The notes below the pieces were generated by a model. The model did no database searches. It saw only the letters and a program-made list of their open reading frames with translations, and was not told where the DNA came from. A stretch of DNA of 64,000 nucleotides from Halieaceae bacterium. GTDB taxonomy: Bacteria > Pseudomonadota > Gammaproteobacteria > Pseudomonadales > Halieaceae. Positions within the stretch are counted from its first letter, which is position 1, and the number at the start of each line of letters is the position of its first letter. Below, piece by piece: positions 1 through 9,161 of the stretch. Both the position numbers and the translations under genes were made by a program. The stretch covers positions 141,131 to 205,130 of the forward strand of contig CACOYM010000002.1 in assembly GCA_902631395.1 (NCBI GenBank). Reading direction: 5' to 3'.

Positions 1-435
1 CTTACGGCCCACGCAAAGGAAAATCCAGACCCTGGCCATCTGACCGCTTTGGTGCGACCCAAGCTAGGACGTCTGATCTGTCAGCCCTTGGTTGACGACA
101 CAGGGACGCTGACGGTGGTGACCTTGGCACCGGACCTCGAAAAACTCCTTGAGAGCAGCCGGGCAGGCGCTGAAACTGAGCACATCACACTTGATCCGAC
201 ATTGGCTAACTCAATGATCGAGAGCCTTCGGAGTGAAGCAGAGAAAATACAAGAGAATGGCGTTGCAGCCACTTTGGTAGTGTCGCCCACTCTCCGGAGT
301 TGGATGGCACGCTTTGTCAAAGTCCGAGTACCTGATCTGACAGTGCTGTCCTATACAGAGATCCCGGACGATCAGCGCATCCAAGTTCAATCCAGCATCG
401 GTGGCGAGGCAGCCATAGAGAGCGATACGGAGTAA
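1..435 (+). CDS. flhA: Flagellar export apparatus protein FlhA, C-terminal fragment (5' end outside window)
   Basis: Open frame from window start; TLTVVTLAPDLEKLL...AATLVVSPTLRSWMARFVKVRVPDLTVLSYTEIPDDQRIQV is typical of the FlhA C-terminus; followed by flhF/flhG/fliA. Confidence 0.93.
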   Translation, partial: LTAHAKENPDPGHLTALVRPKLGRLICQPLVDDTGTLTVVTLAPDLEKLLESSRAGAETEHITLDPTLANSMIESLRSEAEKIQENGVAATLVVSPTLRSWMARFVKVRVPDLTVLSYTEIPDDQRIQVQSSIGGEAAIESDTE

Positions 436-441
436 TACAGT

Positions 442-1209
442 ATGAGACTTGTCGTAGAGGAAGCTCAGGATCACAGCGCCTGCATGGAAAAGCTAAGAAG
501 CTTGTATGGGGCGGACTGTGTTGTTGTGCATAGCTTTCGGATAGACGATCGATACCGGGTGGTGATTGCATTGGAGACAGATATTCGAACGCCCGCCAGT
601 TGTCAGGGGAGCGCTGTAAAAAATGTTGTGTCTCACCCCTATATTCGCTGGGATACGCTAATCGATGGTGCGGAGTCGGTAAATACACCGTTGCCAACTA
701 GTGTTGTCTCAGCAGCACATATGGAGACTAAGGCGTTGCAGCACGGCCCAAATGAGATCAGTTCCAGGCTGATCGAACTCGCGGCCAGGATCAAGGCGCT
801 TGACGCGTTGGAACCACTGTCGGCTCTCGAGCCGGAGTCGCAAGACTTCAGACAGGCAGTGTTCTCGGAAGTCCTCGCCGAGGCCACAGCTGCCAGCGAC
901 AAACCGCATAATATCCAGCAACACGGCACCGACCAGGTAGCGCCCTCAATCCCAGAAATTTTTTCGACACTAACAGATGCGCCGGCTGCCAAATTTCCCG
1001 CACCGGTCGATGCGCTCCTCAAGACACGTGAATCCCTCATCGCCGACACTTTGAACACCAGCACCCCTCTCGAGGAGACTCCCATTCCCAGAGTCTGCAC
1101 GTCTGACAGCGCGGAAAACTTCGCCAATCTGCTCTTAAGTTGTGTTGCCGATTCCCAGAAAAGCTTGCCCCTTTATGAGCAGACTCGGCTTAGAATGGTA
1201 GCTAGCTAA
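442..1209 (+). CDS. FlhF-like protein with the N-terminal domain only; no SRP-type GTPase (NG) domain
   Basis: N-terminus MRLVVEEAQDHSACMEKLRSLYGADCVVVHSFRIDDRYRVVIAL resembles the FlhF N-domain and the gene sits between flhA and flhG; no P-loop or NG motifs in 255 aa. Confidence 0.6.
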   Translation: MRLVVEEAQDHSACMEKLRSLYGADCVVVHSFRIDDRYRVVIALETDIRTPASCQGSAVKNVVSHPYIRWDTLIDGAESVNTPLPTSVVSAAHMETKALQHGPNEISSRLIELAARIKALDALEPLSALEPESQDFRQAVFSEVLAEATAASDKPHNIQQHGTDQVAPSIPEIFSTLTDAPAAKFPAPVDALLKTRESLIADTLNTSTPLEETPIPRVCTSDSAENFANLLLSCVADSQKSLPLYEQTRLRMVAS

Positions 1210-1268
1210 GACATCTTACTGGCTGGCCGCAACATTTAGCGGCACTCACTGAGACATGAGGCATCACT

Positions 1269-2060
1269 ATGCGTGTAATTGGTGTGACAAGCGGAAAGGG
1301 TGGCGTCGGTAAAACCACAGTTTCGGTTAATCTTGCTGTTGAGCTTGCCAAGCGAGGCAAAAAAGTCGTTTTACTTGATGGTGACCTAGGGTTAAGTAAT
1401 GCCCAGATACTGCTCAACGCCCGAGTCGAATACAGCTATGGGCATGTGCTCTCTGGGCAAAAGACCCTTGAAGAGATCATGGTGCAGTCAGAGCACGGCG
1501 TCACGTTGGTTCCGGGTTCAAGCGGCTCTTCTGCTCTGGCACGCCTCACGCGCCTACAGTTATTAGGTCTCATACACACACTCTCGACGCTAGATGACTG
1601 TGACTATCTGGTTGTTGATACGGCGGCAGGCATTAGCGATAACGTGACGGTGCTATTCGGTGCCTGCGATATTAAATTGCTACTGATTCAAAATGAGCCG
1701 TCCTCGATTGCTGATGCGTACGCCACAGTTAAGGTCTTGCAGCAGGAATTCAATCTCTCCGACATCATGCTAACGCCGGTTCAAGTAACAAATGAGCGCG
1801 AATCGGAAAATATTCACAAACGTATCAACAAAGTTACCGCGCAATTCCTGGGGATCTCCCTTGGATACTCGACCGGAATCCGAAAAGACCCGGTCGTGCT
1901 CAACTCTGCTAGGCTAGGACAACCAGCGATTCTTCACGCCCCAGAGAGCGATATCGCAAAAGACATTCGACGTCTCGTCGACGTCATCACCGAATCGACG
2001 GGCGAGCCCACCACCGCCAGCGATATCAAAATATCGGTGGGCGCTGGCGCAAAGAACTGA
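1269..2060 (+). CDS. flhG: FlhG/FleN-type MinD-like ATPase
   Basis: Deviant Walker [44 protein letters not shown]; located between the flhF-like gene and fliA. Confidence 0.92.
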   Translation: MRVIGVTSGKGGVGKTTVSVNLAVELAKRGKKVVLLDGDLGLSNAQILLNARVEYSYGHVLSGQKTLEEIMVQSEHGVTLVPGSSGSSALARLTRLQLLGLIHTLSTLDDCDYLVVDTAAGISDNVTVLFGACDIKLLLIQNEPSSIADAYATVKVLQQEFNLSDIMLTPVQVTNERESENIHKRINKVTAQFLGISLGYSTGIRKDPVVLNSARLGQPAILHAPESDIAKDIRRLVDVITESTGEPTTASDIKISVGAGAKN

Positions 2061-2063
2061 TCT

Positions 2064-2783
2064 ATGTCCAAAGGCTACCAAGCATATGCTGACGCACTGA
2101 CGAACTCTGAGCCCAGTGCTGAGAATTCTGCGGTGCTGCAGCATATCGGCCTCGTACATAAAACAGCTCTTCATATCAAGGCCCGACTGCCAGACTACGT
2201 TGAACTCGAAGAGTTGGTGCAAATCGGGATGGTCGGGTTGCTCGAGGCTGCAAAGTCCTACGATTCAACACAAGGTGCCGACCTGGGCACATTCGCCAGC
2301 AAGCGCATACGAGGCGCTATTTTGGATGAGGTGCGCAAGAGATCTCCCCTGTCGAGGACCGACAGTTCGCACATCAAGGCAGAAGAGCAGGTGGTGGAGC
2401 AATTTCTTGCAAAACATGGCAGACCACCGACGGCGAGCGAGATAGCACAAGAACTCGGCACGCCACTTGATGAGTACCAAAAGCAACGAGGCAGATCGCA
2501 GAAATTTCGCACGACGTCTCTGGAAGATCTGGAGGAAAGTGGTCAAATCCCCGTCTCCGAGAGCGATGGTCCTGAGGACGAATTAGACGCTATCGAAGCC
2601 AGCGAGTGGCTTGCTGCGGAAATCGCAGAATTACCTGAGCGTGAACAAATCGTGATTTCTTTATACTATAACGATGAAATGAATTTGAAAGAGATAGGAG
2701 CGATCATTGGCGTCAGCGAATCCCGAGTCAGCCAAATTCTCACCAAAGTGGTGGGGAAACTTCGCGACCGGGTCGCGTTTTAA
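2064..2783 (+). CDS. fliA: RNA polymerase sigma-28 factor FliA
   Basis: LVHKTALHIKARLPDYVELEELVQIGMVGLLEAAKSYD...GTFASKRIRGAILDEVRKRSPLSR; C-terminal region 4 LKEIGAIIGVSESRVSQI. Confidence 0.96.
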   Translation: MSKGYQAYADALTNSEPSAENSAVLQHIGLVHKTALHIKARLPDYVELEELVQIGMVGLLEAAKSYDSTQGADLGTFASKRIRGAILDEVRKRSPLSRTDSSHIKAEEQVVEQFLAKHGRPPTASEIAQELGTPLDEYQKQRGRSQKFRTTSLEDLEESGQIPVSESDGPEDELDAIEASEWLAAEIAELPEREQIVISLYYNDEMNLKEIGAIIGVSESRVSQILTKVVGKLRDRVAF

Positions 2784-2798
2784 GGCATAGAGCACGGC

Positions 2799-3284
2799 AT
2801 GTTTGGAAAAAAATCAAAACTAGAGCGCGTAAAAGCAGACGCAAAAGCAGACTACTTAAAGTGTAGTGCCTTGGACCCTGAGGATCGCCTTCACAGGGTT
2901 TTCGCAGCGCGAATCGCCCAACGAGCGAGACTGAATCTCGACAAGATTTTTGTGCAGGGCGCCAAAGCAGAAGAAAAACGCCAGCACGAGATGGCAGAGG
3001 CAATTAAAGCCGGTAGTGGCATTCCACCGAGAATCGTGCATGAGGGCTACAACCAGCTACAAGGGATATCAGGGTCCGTTGTGTCCTGGGTCCCGGAGGA
3101 ACTTGCCAACAAGATGTTTAACTTGGGTGCTGACTATCAAATTACTGAAGTCAGTGCCCATGAAGCGTTGCAGCAGGCTGAAAAGGTTGCTGAGACTATT
3201 ATTGAGGACCTGCAAACCACGCAATCTATACAATTACTCGGTTTGTTGCGCGAGGACGATGGAGACGATGAGTCCGAGGATTAG
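2799..3284 (+). CDS. Uncharacterised 161-aa protein downstream of fliA
   Basis: ORF starts 16 nt after the fliA stop on the same strand; acidic tail EDDGDDESED; no recognised family. Confidence 0.75.
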   Translation: MFGKKSKLERVKADAKADYLKCSALDPEDRLHRVFAARIAQRARLNLDKIFVQGAKAEEKRQHEMAEAIKAGSGIPPRIVHEGYNQLQGISGSVVSWVPEELANKMFNLGADYQITEVSAHEALQQAEKVAETIIEDLQTTQSIQLLGLLREDDGDDESED

Positions 3285-3323
3285 GCTCACCGAGATTAGG
3301 TCTGCAGGCCAGAAAATACACCC

Positions 3324-3959
3324 ATGTCACTAGAAAATATTGTCATCGCGGTATCGCTGCTCTTGGGCATTGTGTTACTCATCCTGATCATTTATCTGAT
3401 CAGTAGAGTTAACGACCTTGAGGCAAAGGCTTTTTCCTTTCAAAGCGCTACGTCGTCGGAAAAAAAAACCGAAACAGATTCGCAGAAGGTCTTTGGGGGG
3501 CTAAATGGACGCCAATTATGGGACGAATGGGTGGCGATGGCCAACGGCGGGGAAGATCGATTTGGCATCAGGGGGGACCGGGATCGCTTCCTCGCTCTAC
3601 TTGAGTTACACATTCGCTCACTTATTAAGACCGGCATCGAACACGGCTCCAACGGGATAAACGAGCCACCCTCTAACCCGTTGAAAATCAAAATGCTGCG
3701 CGGTGAGTTCGAAAGCTATCTTCCATCGTCTCAGGCTGGTCGCCTCTACGAAATCGGGTGTGATTTAGGCTTCAGCGACGATCCACAGCAGCAAGCAGCG
3801 CTGGTCGCGGCGCTCACCGAGACCGTTGACGCCATTTCAATGGGTATTGACGCAGGTTCAACTTTCGTTGAAAACGCGATGCGCGACGTCAGCACTGAGC
3901 CTCAAGACCGAGAGCTCGGGCAGGAACTCGTGCCGGCTGACCAATCCAGCGTTGATTGA
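3324..3959 (+). CDS. Uncharacterised membrane-anchored protein in the flagellar locus
   Basis: N-terminal TM segment IVIAVSLLLGIVLLILIIYLI followed by a soluble domain; collinear with fliA. Confidence 0.75.
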   Translation: MSLENIVIAVSLLLGIVLLILIIYLISRVNDLEAKAFSFQSATSSEKKTETDSQKVFGGLNGRQLWDEWVAMANGGEDRFGIRGDRDRFLALLELHIRSLIKTGIEHGSNGINEPPSNPLKIKMLRGEFESYLPSSQAGRLYEIGCDLGFSDDPQQQAALVAALTETVDAISMGIDAGSTFVENAMRDVSTEPQDRELGQELVPADQSSVD

Positions 3960-3960
3960 A

Positions 3961-4779
3961 TTATTGTTGCTGGTCTGGAGCAGGAAACACGACACTTCCC
4001 TCGGGATAAATCTTTTCAGGCACCAAGACATCGTCCTCCGTAGGGCCATTGCTGAGCTGAGCTCGCTCAAGGGCCAATTGCGCAGCAAAGAGCTCTGCCA
4101 GATTTTCGCGCTCAATCTCAATAAGAGTTGAAATCTCCCGCTTGAGGGCTTCAACATCGTTAAGGCCAGACTCTAACTTTGTGACTTTCCGCGACAACTC
4201 GGCGAACTGCTCCGACTGCTTTTGCAACTGCGCGACCATCGCTCTGTTAGACTCGACACCACTCCGGGTAATTTCGCTGGTGTCTGTGACAATGGATTGA
4301 ACACCAGTAATCGACATAGCCATCTGCTCGGCCAGCGTCTTGCCATCCCGCTCTACTTGGCCAATGGCCTCCGCGAGCTGAGCCTGACCTTCATCGAGCA
4401 TGCTCAGCTTTTGATCTAGCACAACCATGCGGTCAAGCGCAGAATTCATGTTCACGACGCGCTTTGTGATCGACAGAGTCGCAGCCTGCAATGCGTCCAC
4501 CTGCCCAGACAACCTGCCGCCCGCTACCATGAGCAGGACTGCACACAAAAAAACTACGACGGCGGCGCCACCGGCCAAACGCTTGGCATAGAATTCCATC
4601 TTGCGATTGGCCTGGCTTGCCGAGTCCAATGCCCGGTCAAGTCGGCTATGAGTATCAGCGTTCAACTGCGCGACGGCGTCAACAGCAGGACTTGACGGCA
4701 CTGAGCCACCATTATTGGTGCTCTTTTGGGCCGGCAAAGCCAAGTCGCCCTCTAAGCCTGGATTTTCGTCATCAACCAT
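3961..4779 (-). CDS. Uncharacterised membrane-anchored coiled-coil protein
   Basis: Single TM (AAVVVFLCAVLLMVAGGRLSG) followed by a long heptad-like region; downstream of flhB in the same direction. Confidence 0.75.
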   Translation of the reverse strand: MVDDENPGLEGDLALPAQKSTNNGGSVPSSPAVDAVAQLNADTHSRLDRALDSASQANRKMEFYAKRLAGGAAVVVFLCAVLLMVAGGRLSGQVDALQAATLSITKRVVNMNSALDRMVVLDQKLSMLDEGQAQLAEAIGQVERDGKTLAEQMAMSITGVQSIVTDTSEITRSGVESNRAMVAQLQKQSEQFAELSRKVTKLESGLNDVEALKREISTLIEIERENLAELFAAQLALERAQLSNGPTEDDVLVPEKIYPEGSVVFPAPDQQQ

Positions 4780-4828
4780 ATGAAATCTCTCCCTATGGAG
4801 GGAAATATCGGCCTATTCACTTTTTTGT

Positions 4829-5806
4829 TTAGTGCGGGAGACGCTGAAACAGCGGCTCAAGGCTGTCCATAATCTCTTCTATCCAAGGCTTTACCAGCGA
4901 CTGTGTTAGTTCCCAAACCGGTGGGTGCAGGGCACCCGCAACCGCCAAAATCACTGCACTGGCAGACAAAATAATGATGCCCACCGCAATCAGAGACCCA
5001 ATTCTTGGGAGCAGGGCTCTCCAATTAATCCATCGCGATGGCGCTTTTTGGTCAGTCGCCTCAGCAAAAGCCCCACCTAATTGTTCAGCGGCCTGACCAC
5101 CCGCATAGTCAGTGTGTGGAGAGATAGACTTAGATTCATCGTAATCAGAAACACTTTGTTTAAGCGCGTCGCTAACGTCCAGGCCCAGTATCTCCATGGC
5201 AAGTCCGTACCAGGGCGACTGCTGAAGAGACGGTAGCAAATCGGCCAGCGCTCCTCTCTGATGACACTCTGAAAAGTACCGCTTTATGGCAGGATGATCC
5301 ATCTCAGTGAGGCGTATCAGATTATTACGCGACTTAAGCGAGAGTTGCTGTAAGGCTGCCGCATCGTGATTGCTCTCCGTTGAAAATGCTAGCATCCCTA
5401 CATTGGCACCCGGGAACGTGTTGACCAAAGACTCGCACGCCAACCACTCCTTGCCAGCGTTAGGACCAAAATCGGGCATCACAATGATATGGCGCTCTTG
5501 AGCCTGCTGGTTGCGTGCTTCTTCAATTGAGAGATCAGCCAATACAGTGTTGAATAGCTCGACGATGTCATCCACTTTTGGAGACATCATGCGATGCAAA
5601 TGAAGCCCAGGCTGCAGCTTTAGTTGTTGGTATAAAGCGAGAAAACAGGCATCAACATGGAACTCTTCCTCACCCACTATGAACACATTCGACATGCCCT
5701 CCAGCAATGCTTCGCGCGCTGCCTCAAGAATTCTCTCATCGTCTGGGTGAGGGAGTGACCGGAGCAGCACGTCATCTGTGAGTTCAATTTTCATCGGCCG
5801 ATACAC
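4829..5806 (-). CDS. Degenerate AAA/ExeA-like protein with a C-terminal transmembrane segment
   Basis: EGMSNVFIVGEEEFHVDACFLALYQQL has the layout of a Walker A strand-helix but lacks GK[ST]; RHIIVMPDFG resembles a Walker B strand; TM near C-terminus (IGSLIAVGIIILSASAVILAVAG). Confidence 0.55.
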   Translation of the reverse strand: MYRPMKIELTDDVLLRSLPHPDDERILEAAREALLEGMSNVFIVGEEEFHVDACFLALYQQLKLQPGLHLHRMMSPKVDDIVELFNTVLADLSIEEARNQQAQERHIIVMPDFGPNAGKEWLACESLVNTFPGANVGMLAFSTESNHDAAALQQLSLKSRNNLIRLTEMDHPAIKRYFSECHQRGALADLLPSLQQSPWYGLAMEILGLDVSDALKQSVSDYDESKSISPHTDYAGGQAAEQLGGAFAEATDQKAPSRWINWRALLPRIGSLIAVGIIILSASAVILAVAGALHPPVWELTQSLVKPWIEEIMDSLEPLFQRLPH

Positions 5807-5830
5807 CGTCGCTGCAAGGCCATATCATTC

Positions 5831-6991
5831 TCAATCATAGACATCTGACTGTCGACCTTCTGAATCGAAAACCATTTCGTCAGGCACACGCGGCACGGGC
5901 TTAGCGTGAGAAACGCTAGATTGGTTGATGCTGTTGATATTGAAGATATAAGCGATTACTTGGGCAACTGCCTCAAAGAGAGGCTCAGGAATAAATCCCT
6001 CGAGTTCAGTAGTGAAAAATAGGGCTCTCGCAAGCACCGGTGATTGGAAAAGCGGAACACCCTCTTGGCCGGCTCGCTCTCGAATTCTCTCGGCGATCAC
6101 ATCAGTGCCTTTTGCCACCACTTTAGGTGGATCCTCGGAAGAGGGGTCATAAGACAACGCGACGGCAAAGTGCTCCGGGTTAGTAATAACAACGTCGGCC
6201 TCCGATATTGCCTCCAACATTCGTGCCGCCGAGACCTCACGCTGCTTCTGCCGGATACGTTGTTTAACCTCAGGTGAACCCTCAGTGTCTTTGCGCTCAT
6301 CCTTAACCTCTTTCAGCGTCATCTTCATTTTTTGATTGTGCTGATAAACCTGATAAGGAGCGTCAATCAAGGCAATGATGATCAGAGTACTAGACGCGAC
6401 CAAGAACGCCGTGGTCAGGATAGAGGCAGAGGCTGTGAGACCCGGCTCAAGGGCCATAAGCGATATTTCAGCAAATTCGGTAATTGACGCGTTAATCAGA
6501 AAGTAGGTTACGCCACCAACCAAGAAAAACTTCGCGATAGATTTGGCGAGGTTAACTAGAGCCTGAAGGCCAAACATGCGCTTGAACCCCGAAAGAGGAT
6601 TAAATTTTGATGCTTTGGGTTGCAAAGACTTCCAGCTGAAGTTGTACCCACCTATCAGTCCGGAACACGCCAGAACCACAACTCCGGTCAGAATCAGGAT
6701 AGGCAGAATACTAAACAATGCCTCTGTCATGGCGTCACCCAACCTGCCTGCTGCGACCCGTGGCTCCAGTACAGCCAAAGAATCAAAGACCAACCCCTGA
6801 GCGAATATGTTGGCTACGTTGCCGAGCAAAGAGCTACCAAATAAATAAAGGTAAACAGCCACGCTGATTACGGAGGCGGCGATGGTGATTTCTGTGGAGC
6901 GTGCAATCTGGCCCTCTTCTCGGGCTTTACTAAGCCTTCTCGCAGTAGGCTCCTCTGTTTTTTCCTGGCCTTCGTCCTGTTGATCCGCCAT
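5831..6991 (-). CDS. flhB: Flagellar export apparatus protein FlhB
   Basis: GQEKTEEPTARRLSKAREEGQIARS; autocleavage motif NPEHFAVAL (NPxH); start set at MADQQDEG. Confidence 0.97.
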   Translation of the reverse strand: MADQQDEGQEKTEEPTARRLSKAREEGQIARSTEITIAASVISVAVYLYLFGSSLLGNVANIFAQGLVFDSLAVLEPRVAAGRLGDAMTEALFSILPILILTGVVVLACSGLIGGYNFSWKSLQPKASKFNPLSGFKRMFGLQALVNLAKSIAKFFLVGGVTYFLINASITEFAEISLMALEPGLTASASILTTAFLVASSTLIIIALIDAPYQVYQHNQKMKMTLKEVKDERKDTEGSPEVKQRIRQKQREVSAARMLEAISEADVVITNPEHFAVALSYDPSSEDPPKVVAKGTDVIAERIRERAGQEGVPLFQSPVLARALFFTTELEGFIPEPLFEAVAQVIAYIFNINSINQSSVSHAKPVPRVPDEMVFDSEGRQSDVYD

Positions 6992-7761
6992 CAGGTCATA
7001 ACCCAAATGTTTTGGGCTCGAGAAAAGGCTTCAAGCCATAGCCATTCTATTCTATAGCCAATGTTCACTAGGTACACGACGAACAATACGAGACCAGCCA
7101 ACAACATTGCCGGGAAACCAACAGCAAAAATATTCAGCGCCGGCGCGGCGCGGGTCACGATCCCGATGCAGACATTAACGAGCATCATCGTGAGCATAAT
7201 CGGCAGCGCAATCAGCACAGCGCCGAGAAATACCATTGCAGTCCACTTAGTGAAATTAGCGACTGTCTCAATGAAGTTGATATTGCTTCCAATAGGCATG
7301 AACTCAAAGCTCATCAGGACTAACTCAATCAGGATCAGGTGACCACCAATAGACAGAAAAATCAGTGTAGACATGACGACAAGAAAAGAAGCCAGCACCG
7401 GCACCCGACCAATATTGGGGTCCACTGTCTGTGCCATACCTAACCCCATGCTCATTGACAGTGTCTGGCCCGCAACCACTAAGGCAGCATTTACCACCTG
7501 AAGCACGACCGCGAAGAGCAATCCGATAAGCAGCTCTCGGGTAATCAGCATGAGCCCCGGGGCACTGACCGGATCGATAGCGGGCAAATCGAGCGTGGGG
7601 TAGATAAAAACCGTGAGCACCAACGCTACAACAACGCGGATGCGAACGGACACCACTCTTAAAGAAACCAGCGGCGCAGCTAATAGCAGTGCTGAAATGC
7701 GAAGAAACGGAATTAATCCAGTCGCGAGAATTTGGACGACATCATCAAGAATCAGATTCAT
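6991..7761 (-). CDS. fliR: Flagellar export apparatus protein FliR
   Basis: Multi-TM FliR-like protein (PFLRISALLLAAPLVSLRVVSVRIRVVVALVLTVFIYP); position in fliPQR-flhB order. Confidence 0.95.
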   Translation of the reverse strand: MNLILDDVVQILATGLIPFLRISALLLAAPLVSLRVVSVRIRVVVALVLTVFIYPTLDLPAIDPVSAPGLMLITRELLIGLLFAVVLQVVNAALVVAGQTLSMSMGLGMAQTVDPNIGRVPVLASFLVVMSTLIFLSIGGHLILIELVLMSFEFMPIGSNINFIETVANFTKWTAMVFLGAVLIALPIMLTMMLVNVCIGIVTRAAPALNIFAVGFPAMLLAGLVLFVVYLVNIGYRIEWLWLEAFSRAQNIWVMT

Positions 7762-8030
7762 CGGCTGAATATTTGAGGAATCATGTCGAATATGGTGATG
7801 AACATCTCGGAAAGAATCATCAGTTGCCAGTCTCCGAATATGAGCAGTGCCGCCACGAGTGCAGCAAGCTTAGGTATGAAGCTCAGCGTCATTTCCTGAA
7901 TCGAAGTTGCAGCCTGAAATACGCCGATTATAAGACCCACCGAGAGCGCGATTATTAGCACGGGACCCGCGACATAAATCACAGTCCATATCGCTTCTCT
8001 GCCAATTCCTATGACTTCAGTCGTTTCCAT
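7758..8030 (-). CDS. fliQ: Flagellar export apparatus protein FliQ
   Basis: GREAIWTVIYVAGPVLIIALSVGLIIGVFQAATSIQEMTLSFIPKLAAL; start set at METTEVIGIG. Confidence 0.96.
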   Translation of the reverse strand: METTEVIGIGREAIWTVIYVAGPVLIIALSVGLIIGVFQAATSIQEMTLSFIPKLAALVAALLIFGDWQLMILSEMFITIFDMIPQIFSR

Positions 8031-8041
8031 ATCGTCAGCCT

Positions 8042-8776
8042 CTATACATAGCTGCCCGTCAGCGACGTCATGAGGAGCATCCAACCATCTACCATGACAA
8101 ACAGAAGCAGTTTGAAAGGCAACGAGATAATCATTGGTGAGAGCATCATCATGCCCATCGACATCAGTACGCTGGCAACCACCATGTCTATGATGATGAA
8201 CGGTATGTACAGCATAAAGCCTATAGTGAATGCACTCTTAAGTTCCGATGTAATAAAAGCGGGCACCAGCACAGTCAAAGGCGTTTCCATTGGCTGATTG
8301 ATATCAGGGTTATCTGAGATGCTGACGAAGGTCCGCAAGTCCTTTTCACGCGTTTGCCGCAACATGAAATCCTTGATGGGAATCTGTGCAGCTTCAATGG
8401 CGGTCTCCAACTCCATTTCATCATTGCTATACGGCGCAATCGCGTCGTCATAGACCTGCGTAAAAACTGGCGCCATAATAAATATCGTAAGAAATAGCGC
8501 GATACCCAGAAGAATCTGGTTTGGCGGCGTTTGAGCAGTCCCCAGTGCTTGTCTCAGAAGAGACAGCACAATGATGATGCGGGTAAAGCTGGTCATCATG
8601 AGGAGAATCGACGGCAACAATGTCAATACCGTCATCAAGCCAAGTAGCTGTAAAGTTACCGAATACTCGGTTTCGCCAGCCTGACCCTGCACCGCACTTA
8701 AAATCGGAATCGCAGCTTGTGCTGCGGCGTCATTCGCCACAAAGCCCATCAATACCAATGAGAGATATCTGGACAT
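8042..8776 (-). CDS. fliP: Flagellar export apparatus protein FliP
   Basis: LLPSILLMMTSFTRIIIVLSLLRQALGTAQTPPNQILLGIALFLT; start set at MSRYLSLVLMG. Confidence 0.97.
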   Translation of the reverse strand: MSRYLSLVLMGFVANDAAAQAAIPILSAVQGQAGETEYSVTLQLLGLMTVLTLLPSILLMMTSFTRIIIVLSLLRQALGTAQTPPNQILLGIALFLTIFIMAPVFTQVYDDAIAPYSNDEMELETAIEAAQIPIKDFMLRQTREKDLRTFVSISDNPDINQPMETPLTVLVPAFITSELKSAFTIGFMLYIPFIIIDMVVASVLMSMGMMMLSPMIISLPFKLLLFVMVDGWMLLMTSLTGSYV

Positions 8777-8839
8777 TAGCCCCCCACAGCGCGGGCAGGT
8801 GTCTGTGTCCGCCCCCACGGCGGGACCAGTCAGCTTGAC

Positions 8840-9145
8840 CTACCCGGCACCACTATCAGCCGATTGCTGCGCAGGACTCACCGATGCCCCGGCTTCATCA
8901 ACTGACCATTTAGCGATAGTGTTGATATTAGCTGGTGTTGCGCCAATTAAGAACCGCTCATTATCGACCTCCACCAAAACCAACTCAGCAGAACGATTAA
9001 GGCGAATCCGACCAGTTATACGAATGGGAAGCCAGATATGGCTGGAGCCTCTCAAGCGGCGCAAAGCCCAGAAACATAGCACCATAGTGCTAGCGACCAC
9101 AAAAAGCGCAGTCACCCAACGGACCCAGCTCAGCTCTTCGGCCAT
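8840..9145 (-). CDS. fliO: Flagellar protein FliO
   Basis: Short protein with one N-terminal TM between fliP and fliN; start set at MAEELSWVRW, which removes the overlap with fliN. Confidence 0.8.
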   Translation of the reverse strand: MAEELSWVRWVTALFVVASTMVLCFWALRRLRGSSHIWLPIRITGRIRLNRSAELVLVEVDNERFLIGATPANINTIAKWSVDEAGASVSPAQQSADSGAG

Positions 9146-9161
9146 AGATGCGTTTCGAGAC

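Noticed and set aside
639-1127. 162-aa minus-strand ORF inside the flhF-like gene
   Set aside because: Antisense to a gene with FlhF-like sequence and operon context; Ser/Ala-rich translation without recognisable motifs.
442-1268. Short flhF explained as a frameshifted full-length gene
   Set aside because: No NG-domain motifs in any frame and no space before flhG; a frameshift cannot explain a missing domain.
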